Counted from the stretch's first letter, positions 34,773 through 44,253 are shown. The stretch is 64,000 nt of DNA from Bin87 sp965204685 (GCA_965204685.1 OZ242004.1:558001-622000), one strand, 5' to 3'. Made by a program: numbers and translations. The notes: generated from the letters alone by a model not told the origin.

Positions 34773-35468
34773 ATGCGTTTCGGCATCCTGGTTTTCCCGG
34801 GAACCTGGAGCGATACCGACTGCCACCACGCCGTGAACGGGGTGCTGAGGCAGGAAGCCGACTACATCTGGCACAAGGAAGACAGCGTCGCCGGGTACGA
34901 CGCCATCATCGTGCCCGGCGGATTCTCCTACGGCGACTATCTGCGCGCCGGAGCCATCGCGCGCTTTTCTCCGGTGATGGGCGCGGTCCGCGACTTCGCC
35001 GCTGCGGGCGGGTTGGTAATCGGTATCTGCAACGGCTTCCAGATCCTGTGCGAAGCCGGCCTCCTCCCGGGCGCATTGCGTCGCAACGGACACCTGGAAT
35101 ACCGTTGCCAGTGGACTCACCTGCGCCCGGAAAGGACGGACACACCGTTCACCGGCCGGTGCAGCGTCGGGCAGCCATTGGCCGTGCCAGTATCCCACGG
35201 CGAGGGCAACTACTACGCGGATGCGTCCACCATCGCCCAACTGGAAGAGCAGGGCAGGATCCTGTTCCGCTACTGCGAACCGGACGGCGAGGTAACGCCC
35301 AGGGCCAACCCCAACGGATCCGTGGACAACATCGCCGGCATCATCAACGAGGGCCGCAACGTGCTGGGCATGATGCCTCACCCCGAAAGGAGCTGCGAGG
35401 CGTTGCTGGGTTCCGATGACGGCAATCTGATTTTCGGCTCCATGATCGACGCGGTGGCGACCCGCTAG
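34773..35468 (+). CDS. purQ: Phosphoribosylformylglycinamidine synthase subunit PurQ
   Basis: 231 aa class I glutamine amidotransferase. The nucleophile Cys86 is in VIGICNGFQILCEAGLLPG; the His-x-Glu partner is in MMPHPERSCE near the C-terminus; and VPGGFSYGDYLRAGAIAR is the PurQ signature. It supplies ammonia from glutamine to PurL in the fourth step of de novo purine synthesis. PurL is encoded 1.8 kb downstream, separated by a DMT transporter and a Uma2 protein. No purS is found in the interval, although small PurL normally needs PurS; it may lie elsewhere. Confidence 0.94.
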   Translation: MRFGILVFPGTWSDTDCHHAVNGVLRQEADYIWHKEDSVAGYDAIIVPGGFSYGDYLRAGAIARFSPVMGAVRDFAAAGGLVIGICNGFQILCEAGLLPGALRRNGHLEYRCQWTHLRPERTDTPFTGRCSVGQPLAVPVSHGEGNYYADASTIAQLEEQGRILFRYCEPDGEVTPRANPNGSVDNIAGIINEGRNVLGMMPHPERSCEALLGSDDGNLIFGSMIDAVATR

Positions 35469-35470
35469 CG

Positions 35471-36388
35471 ATGCTGCTTTCCATCGGACTGGCATGCATC
35501 GCGGTGCTCGGTTTCGGCAGTTCCGCGGTGCTGGCCCGCCTGGGGATGCAGGCGCTTCGCCCCATGCCGTCGTCGCTGATCTCCCTGGTGTCGTCGACGC
35601 TGCTGGCCGGCTCGCTGGCGCTGGTCTTCGAACTGGACGCGATTGTCGCCATGCCGGCCATCGCCATGCTGTGGCTGCTGGGCAACGGTATCCTGACTTA
35701 TATGGGCGGGCGATCTCAGCAGTACGTCGCCATCAGCCTGATCGGGGCCTCCCGCGTTACCCCCATCGTGGGCTGCGCGGCGCTGTTCGCCGCCCTGTTC
35801 TCGATAACGTTGACCCGCCTCGGAGTGCCGGGATTCAACGAACATCTCACCCTGTTGTTGGGTGTCGGCACCGTAGTGGTCGTGATCGGATTGGGGCTGA
35901 CCGGTGGCAATTTTCTGCGCCAGAGTTGGGGCAGCGACTGGAAATCGGTAGCCGGCTACGTGCTGGCGCTGCTGGCGGCAGCCTGTTACGGAGCCTCGAC
36001 CCTGAGCGGGCGCGTGCTCAGCCTGCAGTTCGGTTCGCCGCTGATCATGGCGGCGGGCAGCATGTTCTTCGCCACGTTGGTGCTGTCGCCCGTCTACGGA
36101 CGCGAAGCCGTGCAGAAATCGACCAGCGGAGGGTGGGCGCCCCTGTTCGTTTTCCTGGCCGGGTTCGCCGCGGCCTGTGCGGTGATTTCCGTGTATTTCG
36201 CGGTCACCCGTGAGGGTTCGAGCATCCTGGTGATCGCCCCCATCGTGTCGTGCAACCCGCTGGTGACGCTGCTTTTGGCGCGGTTGTTCCTGCGCCAGAG
36301 CGAAACCATCACCAAGGAGCTGGTCATTGGCACGCTGATGGCCGTCGGCGGTGTGGCGATGGTGGTGGTTGGGGGGCTCATTGGTTGA
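35471..36388 (+). CDS. EamA/DMT-family transporter
   Basis: 305 aa with ten hydrophobic segments in two EamA repeats (about residues 1-135 and 155-300). The second repeat starts YVLALLAAACYGASTLSGRV and ends with the conserved glycine-rich TM (LMAVGGVAMVVVGGLIG). Typical drug/metabolite transporters export amino acids, nucleobases or other small metabolites. Its ATG lies 2 nt after the purQ stop, so it is in the purine operon context; a nucleobase or purine-intermediate role would be speculation. Confidence 0.8.
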   Translation: MLLSIGLACIAVLGFGSSAVLARLGMQALRPMPSSLISLVSSTLLAGSLALVFELDAIVAMPAIAMLWLLGNGILTYMGGRSQQYVAISLIGASRVTPIVGCAALFAALFSITLTRLGVPGFNEHLTLLLGVGTVVVVIGLGLTGGNFLRQSWGSDWKSVAGYVLALLAAACYGASTLSGRVLSLQFGSPLIMAAGSMFFATLVLSPVYGREAVQKSTSGGWAPLFVFLAGFAAACAVISVYFAVTREGSSILVIAPIVSCNPLVTLLLARLFLRQSETITKELVIGTLMAVGGVAMVVVGGLIG

Positions 36389-36513
36389 CCTATATTGATC
36401 GTACGACCGAAGGCAACAACGTTCCGTTTTCGCCCATTTGAGCGTAGGATTAGAAACCACCTAAAACGCACGATACACATACCGCCGGTTACTGCATCCC
36501 TGCGAGGCTCGTT

Positions 36514-37218
36514 ATGACCACCAAGCCCACCGCGCCGCCAGCCGTTACGAGCGGCGGCCACTTTCCCGAACTGCCGCCCAGGGACGATATGCAGAACACC
36601 CGCTTTCTCAACGAACCGGCCCATCTGCCCGCCCTGCGCGTGCGTCTGGGATTCTCGGCAAGCACGGTGGTTACAAGCGAAACGCCCATTGGCTGGAACA
36701 CCAGCCAACGGCGGGGCTTGCTGCAACCCGACCTCCTGATTGCCTTCGATGTTGACAGCAGCGTGGTCGTCGCGGAACAGGGGTACTCTATTGACTGCCA
36801 CGGCAAGCCGCCGGACTTCGTACTGGAGATCACTTCGCCAACCACCAGCCTTCGGGACGAGACGGATAAGCGCAGGGGCTATGCCGATTACGGAGTGCCG
36901 GAGTACTGGCGGTTTGACGACACGGACGGGCAGCGCTACCAAACCGCTCTCGCGGGCGATCGTTTGGTGAGTGGGGCGTACCAGCCAATAAACGTAGTTG
37001 AGGTGAGCCATGCCCGGTACCGGGGGTACAGCACTGTGCTTGGCCTGTACGTGTGCTGGGAGTACGGGCACCTGCGTTGGTATGACCCGGAAACAGGATA
37101 CTTGCCCACCTACTACGAGGAAACCGACGCACGCATCGCCGCCGAAGCTGAGCGAGATGCCGAGCGAGCCGAACGCCTCCGGCTGGAAGCAGAGATCAGG
37201 CTTTTGCGTAACCGATAG
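36514..37218 (+). CDS. Uma2-family (DUF820) putative endonuclease
   Basis: 234 aa. The PD-(D/E)XK-like core is QPDLLIAFDVD followed by PDFVLEITSPTTSLRDETDK and YADYGVPEYWRFD, diagnostic of the Uma2 family. It is followed by a C-terminal charged coiled helix (ARIAAEAERDAERAERLRLE). These proteins are abundant in cyanobacteria and Chloroflexi, with mostly unknown roles despite the nuclease fold. It lies between the DMT transporter and purL, all on one strand. Confidence 0.82.
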   Translation: MTTKPTAPPAVTSGGHFPELPPRDDMQNTRFLNEPAHLPALRVRLGFSASTVVTSETPIGWNTSQRRGLLQPDLLIAFDVDSSVVVAEQGYSIDCHGKPPDFVLEITSPTTSLRDETDKRRGYADYGVPEYWRFDDTDGQRYQTALAGDRLVSGAYQPINVVEVSHARYRGYSTVLGLYVCWEYGHLRWYDPETGYLPTYYEETDARIAAEAERDAERAERLRLEAEIRLLRNR

Positions 37219-37268
37219 TCACCGACGGGTTTGGCTGCGGTGGCTAATGTCCATATTCAGAGTCTGCA

Positions 37269-39512
37269 ATGCCGGTTAGCAAGGAAATTCTCGACGAAAT
37301 CGCGCTGTCCCAAGCGGAGTACGACCTGATCGTCGACCGGCTGGACCGGGAGCCCAACCCGGTGGAATTGGGCATGTTCGGCGCGCTTTGGAGCGAACAC
37401 TGCGGCTACAAGCACTCCCGACCGTTGCTGGGATTGCTGCCGTCGCGCTCTGATCGGACCCTCTCCCAGGCAGGCGCCGAGAATGCCGGCGCCATCGACA
37501 TTGGGAACGGGCTGGCGGTGGTTTTCAAGGTGGAGTCCCACAACCACCCGTCGGCGGTGGAGCCGTTACAGGGGGCGGCCACCGGCGTCGGCGGCATCGT
37601 CCGCGACATACTGGCCATGGGCGCGCGACCCATCGCGCTGCTCAACTCCCTGCGTTTCGGCCCGCCCGACTCCGCGGCGAACCGACGGTTACTGAAAGGC
37701 GTCGTGGACGGCATCGGCTGGTATGGGAACTGCATCGGCGTCCCCGACGTAGCCGGAGAAATCTACTTCGACGATTGCTACTCGCAGAACCCGCTGGTGA
37801 ACGCCATGTGCGTCGGCATCGCGCGCATCAAGGACCTGGCCAGCGCGGCGGCCGACCGGCCTGGCGACGTACTGCTGCTGGCTGGCGCGGGCACCGGCCG
37901 CGATGGGATTCACGGCGCGTCCGGACTGGCGTCGCGCACCTTTGAGGAGGAGCAGGAACTCCGTCCCACGGTACAGGTGGGGAATCCCTTCCTGGAGAAA
38001 TCGCTGATCGAGGCCTGCCTGGAAGCCCTCGCCACCGGCAGGGTGCGCGCGCTGCAGGATCTGGGCGCGGCCGGCCTCACCAGCGCCGCGGTGGAGTCGG
38101 CAGCGCGCGGCGGTCGGGGCATCGCGCTGGACATCAGCCAGGTGCACCGCCGGGAATCGGGCATGACCGGCTACGAGGTGATGCTGTCGGAGTCGCAGGA
38201 ACGAATGCTGCTGGCCGCCGCGCCGGAACACGTGCCCGCCATCCGCGAAGTGTTCGACAAGTGGGACATCCCATGCCAACCCGTGGGCGCTGTGACGGAC
38301 GAAGCCTATGCGCTGGTGACCGATGGAGCGGAACCCATCGCCTCCGCCCCCGTATCGCACCTGACCGACGCTCCGCGCTACCGGCTGAACGGGCAACCCG
38401 CGGCGGAGTCGGTGGAACGGCAGCGGCTCCGCCTGCGCGACGTTCCTATGCCGGCCGACGCCGGAGCGACGTTGCTGCGATTGCTGGCTGCTCCCAACAT
38501 AGCCAGCCGGCAGAACGTGTACCGCCAGTACGACCACCAGGTGCAGACCAACACCGTCATTGGCCCGGGCTCGGGCGATGCTGCAGTGTTGAGGGTCAAG
38601 GGTACGCAGACCGCTATCGCCGTAGCCATCGACGGCAACGGACGGCAGTGCTTCCTGGACCCCTACCGCGGCGCTCAGATGGTCGTCGCGGAGGTTACGC
38701 GCAACCTGTCCTGCGTCGGCGCGGAACCCCTGGCGCTCACCGATTGCCTGAACTTCGGCAACCCGGAGCGACCGGAGATCTACTACCAGTTGGAACAGTC
38801 AATTCGGGGCATGGCGCGGGCGTGCCGGGCGCTGGGCGTGCCGGTGGTGAGCGGGAACGCGAGCCTGTACAACGAAAGCCAGGGAACGGCCATCTACCCC
38901 ACCCCAATCGTCGGAGCGCTCGGACTGCTGGAGGATGTCAGGCAGCGCTGTGGCGCCGGGTTCCCCGAAGAAGGTTTGGCGGTGGTCCTGCTGGGCGCGG
39001 ACCGGCTCACCGCCCGCGCGTCTGACCTGGCCGGCAGCGAGTACCTGAACACGGTGCACGGCTCGGTGCGGGGCCGACCCAGGATTGACCTGCCCCTGGA
39101 GCGTCGGGTGCAGGGATTCTGCCGAAGCCTCATCGCGGACGGGCTGGCGAAGTCGGCTCATGACTGTTCCGATGGAGGGCTTGCCGTCGCGTTGGCTGAG
39201 TGCTGCATATTAGGAGATGGCCGCATCGGGTGCGGCAGGCCGGTGGGTTTTACGGCGTCGGATGAGTTCGTGGCCGGCATTCCCCGGCGATGGGACGTCG
39301 CGCTGTTAGGCGAAACGCCCTCCCGGATACTGGTAGCGGTGAAACCCCAGGCGCTGGATGTCGTGCACAGCCTCGCCGCGGAATCCAGCGTGCCGGCGAT
39401 GACACTGGGCATAACCGGCGGAGAAAGCTTGAATATCGGAATCCTGTTTGACTTGCCGGTGACGAATATCGCGGAGACTTGGTACGGTGGCTTGCAGAGC
39501 GCGCTGGAATAA
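37269..39512 (+). CDS. purL: Phosphoribosylformylglycinamidine synthase subunit PurL
   Basis: 747 aa, the small PurL form. SEHCGYKHSRPLL carries the catalytic His near residue 40, VFKVESHNHPSAVEPLQGAATG the Mg-ATP site, and the second ATP-grasp-like half has GLAKSAHDCSDGGLAVALAE. It converts FGAR to FGAM using ammonia from PurQ, normally with PurS. It is the last purine gene of this segment. Length and motifs are full; there is no sign of damage. Confidence 0.94.
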   Translation: MPVSKEILDEIALSQAEYDLIVDRLDREPNPVELGMFGALWSEHCGYKHSRPLLGLLPSRSDRTLSQAGAENAGAIDIGNGLAVVFKVESHNHPSAVEPLQGAATGVGGIVRDILAMGARPIALLNSLRFGPPDSAANRRLLKGVVDGIGWYGNCIGVPDVAGEIYFDDCYSQNPLVNAMCVGIARIKDLASAAADRPGDVLLLAGAGTGRDGIHGASGLASRTFEEEQELRPTVQVGNPFLEKSLIEACLEALATGRVRALQDLGAAGLTSAAVESAARGGRGIALDISQVHRRESGMTGYEVMLSESQERMLLAAAPEHVPAIREVFDKWDIPCQPVGAVTDEAYALVTDGAEPIASAPVSHLTDAPRYRLNGQPAAESVERQRLRLRDVPMPADAGATLLRLLAAPNIASRQNVYRQYDHQVQTNTVIGPGSGDAAVLRVKGTQTAIAVAIDGNGRQCFLDPYRGAQMVVAEVTRNLSCVGAEPLALTDCLNFGNPERPEIYYQLEQSIRGMARACRALGVPVVSGNASLYNESQGTAIYPTPIVGALGLLEDVRQRCGAGFPEEGLAVVLLGADRLTARASDLAGSEYLNTVHGSVRGRPRIDLPLERRVQGFCRSLIADGLAKSAHDCSDGGLAVALAECCILGDGRIGCGRPVGFTASDEFVAGIPRRWDVALLGETPSRILVAVKPQALDVVHSLAAESSVPAMTLGITGGESLNIGILFDLPVTNIAETWYGGLQSALE

Positions 39513-39542
39513 CGGCGTTGAATAAAGAACGTGCGAGGCGCT

Positions 39543-39965
39543 ATGAACGCGATCAAGAAGCTGGTTTGCGTCTATATGCTGGCCACGGCGGTGGCGGTGG
39601 CGGTGTTTTTCATCGTCAGCACGTTTCTGGGCGGCCTGGTCAGCGTGCTGGTCGTCTGGCACGTGCTGGACGTGATGATGCTCATCGGCCTGGCCACGGC
39701 CCTGGCGTTCAACATTCACCAAAAGATCCACATCAGCGTGCCCGACGGCAACGAGGCGGTTACTCGCGCGTACCTGGAAGCCAACGCCACGTTCTATGCA
39801 ACGCTGGGCGTCTCTCTGGTCTTCCTGTATAACTGGTTCCGATTCATCAACGGCAGCGAGGGCGACGTCACCAACGACATAATTTGGATCATTGTGGACA
39901 CGATGGTTCCCACTGCCCTGGGTGTCACCGGCTGCCGACTCTGGCGGGAATCCTCCCGGTCATAA
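39543..39965 (+). CDS. Four-helix membrane protein, unknown family
   Basis: 140 aa from the ATG at 39543 with GAGG upstream. There are four hydrophobic segments (VYMLATAVAVAVFFIVSTFL, MMLIGLATALAF, TFYATLGVSLVFLYNWF, WIIVDTMVPTALGVTG) and short loops. I do not recognise the family. It lies 30 nt after purL and 9 nt before the deoxyribosyltransferase-like gene, so it is probably in the same transcript. Confidence 0.7.
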   Translation: MNAIKKLVCVYMLATAVAVAVFFIVSTFLGGLVSVLVVWHVLDVMMLIGLATALAFNIHQKIHISVPDGNEAVTRAYLEANATFYATLGVSLVFLYNWFRFINGSEGDVTNDIIWIIVDTMVPTALGVTGCRLWRESSRS

Positions 39966-39974
39966 CCTGCCGGC

Positions 39975-40472
39975 ATGGGAACAACTCAGCGCAAAACAAT
40001 CTATCTGGCCAACCCGTATGGCTTCTCGGAGCAGCAAAAGACGCGCCTGCTGCCTGAACTCGTCGGCGCTCTGGAGACCCTCGGCCTTGAGGTGTGGGAG
40101 CCCTTTCAGCGCAACAACCAAATCGACATTTCCCAGCCGGGGTGGGCCTACCGGATCGCCCTGGCCGATTGCCGGGACGTGCGCGACGCGGACGCGATCT
40201 TCGCCGTCGTGAACGGCACGCCGCCTGATGAGGGGGTGATGGTCGAGCTCGGCATCGCCATCGCGCTGGGCAAGCCGACTTTCCTGTTCCGCGACGACTT
40301 CCGCCGGGTCACCGACAGCGAGGAGTACCCGCTGAACCTGATGCTGTTCGCCGGTCTGCCGGAACGCGGATGGCAGGACTTTTACTACACTTCAGTTGCG
40401 GAAATCACGGCATCCGACAAAGCGTTGGCCCGTTGGGCGCGGAACGCGCCGGACGTTGCACCCAAAGCATAA
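39975..40472 (+). CDS. Nucleoside 2-deoxyribosyltransferase-like protein
   Basis: 165 aa. IYLANPYGFSEQQ at the N-terminus, DAIFAVVNGTPPDEGVMVEL and IAIALGKPTFLFRDDF are hallmark segments; the catalytic Glu is in GVMVELGIA and the Asp-rich nucleoside contacts are in PPDEG. This family transfers deoxyribose between bases or hydrolyses nucleosides (salvage or nucleotide clearance). The location after purQ/purL gives a common purine theme, although the family is also found as nucleotide-signal enzymes in defence contexts. Confidence 0.83.
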   Translation: MGTTQRKTIYLANPYGFSEQQKTRLLPELVGALETLGLEVWEPFQRNNQIDISQPGWAYRIALADCRDVRDADAIFAVVNGTPPDEGVMVELGIAIALGKPTFLFRDDFRRVTDSEEYPLNLMLFAGLPERGWQDFYYTSVAEITASDKALARWARNAPDVAPKA

Positions 40473-40525
40473 GCGGGCCGCCCCACGCCCGGGGGACCCG
40501 CTCGCGCATCGGTTGGTGAGCGCCC

Positions 40526-42283
40526 TCAGCTGAAGGCGACTACTTCCGCCTCATCGGCCGTTTCGGCGCTATCTGCCTCGGCCGAGCCGTGATGATCCAC
40601 CGGCGGCGCGGCGATGGCGTCGTTGGTGGGAGCGGGGTTGTCATCGGCCGGAGCGGTATCATCGTCGGCCGGAGGCTCGTAAGGCAGGCCCAAGCGGGCT
40701 GCCAGCGCGAATCCCACGACCGGATGCTCGCGGTTCAGGCCGAAGACGCGTCGTCGCCGCGCGCGGTTGGTCTCCGGATCCCTGAAGTTGATGTTGCGAT
40801 ACTGGAACAGGCCGCCGGCCATCAGGGTTCGCACGTAGCGCGTGATCAGGTTGCGCGCTACCAGGTCGGTCGAGTCTCCCCAGTGCTTGCGGATCGTGGC
40901 GTCCTCGGCTTCGATCCCGGCGATAAGATTTTCACTGATCGCGTTGCACAGCGCCTGGAACATCACGGAGTCGGCACCTTGGAGTTCCTCAAGAGTGTGG
41001 CTCATCACCACCAAGTCGGCGATGCGGGCCGCGTCGCCCTCCGGGTCGCCTGACTCGGGCAGGTCCATGTCCGCGATAGCCTCCATCAGGGAGCGCTCGG
41101 CCGGGGACGGCTGGGGCGGAGGCGGTTCCTCGCGGACACGCCTTGGGTTGTTCGCCCGCGCGGGAGCATCCTGCTGGGCTCGGTCCCGGGGCGCTGGCGT
41201 CCGGTCGTCGGCAGCGCGCTCGTCCAATTCATCGGACTGATCGGCCGCGTCACCGCTATCGCTCTCGGGAGCATCTTCCTGGGCATCGGCGGCGTCGTAG
41301 GATTCTACGGTCTCCAGTTCGGCGTCGTCATCGTCACTGGCCACCGGTTCGGGGTCCGGCTCATCGGCCATCAGGATCCAGTCCACGAGATCGACGCTGC
41401 GTATCTTGATGTTGCCCTCTTCAGCCACGCGCAGCATCAGCTTTTTGAAGCCGGAGAAGCCCAGCTTGCGCTCGTCGAACCCCGCGATGCGGCGCACCAG
41501 CCGCTGCTTGAGCGAGGTGAGAAGAAGCGTATGGCCGGCCGCGCGCTCGGTTCGGATCACGTCCTCGATGGCGCGAATGACCTCGGGCAGTTGGTGTCGG
41601 CCGGGGTTAGCCAGGGCAGCGGGCTGTTGTTGGCGGCCGCGCTGCGCCGGCGCGCGGTGGAAGCCAGGTTCGGGTTCGGCGTCAATCGGATCGACGTCCG
41701 CGTCGTAAAAGATCAGGCCGTCCACGTGGTCGGCCATCCGCCGTGAGGTGGCCCAGGAGACGCCAACCACCAGGACGCGCTTGCCGACCGCCCTCAGGGA
41801 GTTGATGACGTGGATGAAATCGGAGTCCCCGGATACCAGGACGAAGGTGTTTATGTTGGGGAAATTGTGCGCGGTGTCGATGCAGTCTGCGGTCATCTTC
41901 ACGTCAACGCTGTTTTTGACGCTGACGGTACGACCCGACTGGTAGGATCCGCGCAGGGGCAATCGCGTGGGTACGTAAACGGGCTCGATGCCGGCGGCGT
42001 ACAGCGACGGCGGGTCATGGATAAACTGGCTGGCCCCTTTCAGCTCGGGGGCGCGGGATACCCAGTCGGCGTAGGCTTTGCCGACGACAACGCGGCCGTG
42101 GTTGGAAACCTCTTCTTTCAGCGCCGACACGTTGGGGGTCCTACCCCGTACCGCCAGGCTGATTTTGAAGTTCTCCCAATCTATGAATAATGCTACGTCT
42201 TCACTGAATGCGGCGTTGCCATTGACCTGTTGAATAGCGATGATGTTACCTCGACTTGCTCTTTGGGCGAGCGGATGTCGCAA
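40526..42283 (-). CDS. NYN-domain protein with LOTUS/OST-HTH domain
   Basis: 585 aa in the longest reading (TTG start 42283; a start nearer EDVALFIDWENF is also possible). The NYN nuclease-like domain (residues ~28-200, LabA/DUF88) keeps its acidic residues in ALFIDWENFK, KNSVDVKMTADCIDTA and VLVSGDSDF. A LOTUS/OST-HTH domain follows at ~230-295 (VIRAIEDVIRTERAAGHTLL, KLGFSGFKKLMLRVAEEG). Long acidic, Pro-rich linkers separate a C-terminal helical region. NYN plus LOTUS proteins are predicted RNA-binding RNases. There is no partner gene, and the strand is opposite to the preceding operon. Confidence 0.82.
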   Translation of the reverse strand: MRHPLAQRASRGNIIAIQQVNGNAAFSEDVALFIDWENFKISLAVRGRTPNVSALKEEVSNHGRVVVGKAYADWVSRAPELKGASQFIHDPPSLYAAGIEPVYVPTRLPLRGSYQSGRTVSVKNSVDVKMTADCIDTAHNFPNINTFVLVSGDSDFIHVINSLRAVGKRVLVVGVSWATSRRMADHVDGLIFYDADVDPIDAEPEPGFHRAPAQRGRQQQPAALANPGRHQLPEVIRAIEDVIRTERAAGHTLLLTSLKQRLVRRIAGFDERKLGFSGFKKLMLRVAEEGNIKIRSVDLVDWILMADEPDPEPVASDDDDAELETVESYDAADAQEDAPESDSGDAADQSDELDERAADDRTPAPRDRAQQDAPARANNPRRVREEPPPPQPSPAERSLMEAIADMDLPESGDPEGDAARIADLVVMSHTLEELQGADSVMFQALCNAISENLIAGIEAEDATIRKHWGDSTDLVARNLITRYVRTLMAGGLFQYRNINFRDPETNRARRRRVFGLNREHPVVGFALAARLGLPYEPPADDDTAPADDNPAPTNDAIAAPPVDHHGSAEADSAETADEAEVVAFS

Positions 42284-42334
42284 AAAAGTTTAATCGTCAG
42301 GGCCGAAAACCGTCAAGTTTGTTAGCGCCTTGAT

Positions 42335-42482
42335 GCGTACCCACTTGCGTAAATCGTCAGAATCAGGATTTACGGGATTTTATGATTTGGCAGGATTAGG
42401 AGATCTCCATCACTGAACGGTTCCAATCCTGATAATCTCCAAATCTTGATTCTGACGAGCCCCCACCGCAGACTGGGTACGC
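42335..42482. repeat. Dispersed imperfect palindrome, copy 2
   Basis: A 148-bp element in opposite orientation to copy 1 and similar along its length. Outer inverted repeats GCGTACCCA/TGGGTACGC (42335-42343, 42474-42482) enclose an inner pair TCGTCAGAATCAGGATTT and AAATCTTGATTCTGACGA (42354-42458). It fills the gap between the NYN-LOTUS and phosphoesterase genes. Confidence 0.75.
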
Positions 42483-42489
42483 GTGAATG

Positions 42490-43236
42490 CTAGTGTCCGC
42501 TCCCCAGGCGAATTGCCAGCGACTCCGGGAGACCCGCGGCGAGTATCCCGTTCTGTGCCCCGGCCAGGTCATATTCGACGCGACGGTGCAGCAGAATACC
42601 ACTGTCTCCTCCCCGCTCGCTTTCATAGAGCAGGTAGGACGCGCGCCAGTCGCCGTCCCTCGGCTGGCCCACGCTGCCAGGATTCACTATCATTCTGCGA
42701 CCGACTTCCAACAAAAGCGGCGTGTCCGGGTCGAGCAGTTCAACGCCGGCCCGGCCGTCCTCTTCAGTCCAGACCAACGGATAGTGCGAGTGTCCCACCA
42801 GGCAGAAGGGCGTTTCCATCAGAACGAAGGTCGCCAGGGCTGCCGGCTCGCTGATGAGATATTCCATAACGGGATCTCGCAAGCTGCCGTGCACGTGGGT
42901 GAACTTCCCCGTCTGCCGCACCTCGGGTAGCGCGGCCAGATATGCCATTTCATCGTCGGACAGCTGTTGAGTAGTCCACAGCGCCGCGGCCCGGGCCGCG
43001 CCATTGAACAGGTCCGGGTTGATCTTGCCGGTCACAGCATGGTCGTGGTTCCCGGCGATGGCGACGTGGGGCAGCCTGCGCAATCGATCGATGCACGCGC
43101 TTGGATCCGAGCCATAGCCCACCAGATCACCAAGGAACCAAACCACGTCGTATCCGCCGGCATCTTCGGCATCGGCCAGGACCGCGTCCAGCGCCTGCAG
43201 GTTGGAGTGGATGTCTGATACGATCAGGGCACGCAT
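42490..43236 (-). CDS. Metallophosphoesterase (YfcE/DUF2434-type calcineurin-like)
   Basis: 248 aa. Calcineurin-like metal motifs in order: MRALIVSDIHSN (D-x-H), WFLGDLVGYG (GD), AIAGNHDHA (GNHD), FTHVHGSL and LVGHSHYP (GH-x-H). All di-metal ligands are present, so it should be an active phosphodiesterase or phosphatase acting in the cytoplasm. It is the third gene of the prfA-prmC transcript, 69 nt after prmC. Confidence 0.85.
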   Translation of the reverse strand: MRALIVSDIHSNLQALDAVLADAEDAGGYDVVWFLGDLVGYGSDPSACIDRLRRLPHVAIAGNHDHAVTGKINPDLFNGAARAAALWTTQQLSDDEMAYLAALPEVRQTGKFTHVHGSLRDPVMEYLISEPAALATFVLMETPFCLVGHSHYPLVWTEEDGRAGVELLDPDTPLLLEVGRRMIVNPGSVGQPRDGDWRASYLLYESERGGDSGILLHRRVEYDLAGAQNGILAAGLPESLAIRLGSGH

Positions 43237-43304
43237 TGGCGCTCACCGGCAGATCGCGGACGTTTGCGAACTAGCGGACAATGTAGACGCCGCGCGCTCA
43301 CATC

Positions 43305-44198
43305 TCAGTAATCGCGGGCGAGGCTGATGGACAGCACCCGGTCCATACCGGCCAGGTCCGGCTCGACGGTGATTTCCGCCTCTGGAAATGCCGCGGACGC
43401 CAGGGACCGAGCCTCGGAGATTTGCTCGGGGTCCATCTCCAGCAGGATCACGCCATGGGGCTTCAGCCGGCTGCCTTCTCCGCGGTGTGATGCCGCAGCC
43501 TGGGACAACAGGCGCCGAATGTGATCCAGGCCATCGGCTCCGCCGTCCAGCGCCGCCACCGGCTCCCACTGAATTTCCGGTTGTAGTGTGGGAATGCGAT
43601 CCGTGGGCAGGTAGGGGAGATTGGCGACGACGACGTCTACCGGCTCCGGCAGTGGTTCAAGCAGGTCGCCCTTCAGCAGGGTGACGCGGTCGGCGACGTT
43701 GTGCATGCGTACGTTGTAGGCGGCCACGTCCAGGGTGGGGTCGAATGCGTCGCTGGCGTAGATGCGCGCCGCCGGCAGGTGGATGGCCAGGTTCACGGCG
43801 ATAGCGCCGGTTCCGGTGCCCACGTCGGCGATGACCAGCTCAAGGCTTTCCATGCCCATCAGCGCCATAAACAGGGCGTGCTCCACCATGGTCTCGGTCT
43901 CCGGCCGGGGTATCAGCACGTCCCGGTTCACCAACAGGTTGACGCCGTAGAATTCGCGGTAGTTGAGGATATAAGCCAGCGGCTCCCGCGTGAGCCGGCG
44001 GGTCACGATGACTGCCAGCTGTTCCTCCTGCTGGGGCGAGACCTGGGTCTCCTGCTCTGCGAAGATGGCCTGGCGGGGCATCCGCATCACGTCCATGGCC
44101 ATCACTTCGGCTTCCAGGCGGGCGTCCGGAATGCCGGCGGACTCCAGGGTACGGTGCGTCTCCTGAATGACGGTACGGAGGTTGGGCATAATTCTCAA
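43305..44198 (-). CDS. prmC: Peptide chain release factor N5-glutamine methyltransferase PrmC
   Basis: 297 aa (TTG at 44198; an ATG at 44189 gives a 294-aa form). AYILNYREFYG with RPETETMVE is the PrmC signature, the SAM motif is VIADVGTGTGAIAVNLA, and NLPYLPTDRIP is the NPPY-type motif with Leu in place of the first Pro; related enzymes use NPPY, so the change NPPY to NLPY is worth noting. It methylates the GGQ glutamine of release factors. The gene follows prfA by 55 nt, the usual arrangement. Confidence 0.92.
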   Translation of the reverse strand: MRIMPNLRTVIQETHRTLESAGIPDARLEAEVMAMDVMRMPRQAIFAEQETQVSPQQEEQLAVIVTRRLTREPLAYILNYREFYGVNLLVNRDVLIPRPETETMVEHALFMALMGMESLELVIADVGTGTGAIAVNLAIHLPAARIYASDAFDPTLDVAAYNVRMHNVADRVTLLKGDLLEPLPEPVDVVVANLPYLPTDRIPTLQPEIQWEPVAALDGGADGLDHIRRLLSQAAASHRGEGSRLKPHGVILLEMDPEQISEARSLASAAFPEAEITVEPDLAGMDRVLSISLARDY

Positions 44199-44253
44199 TC
44201 GGCGAGGGCGACCCTGCGGCCGCCCCTGATCATGCTGGTCGTCAATCCTGGCA

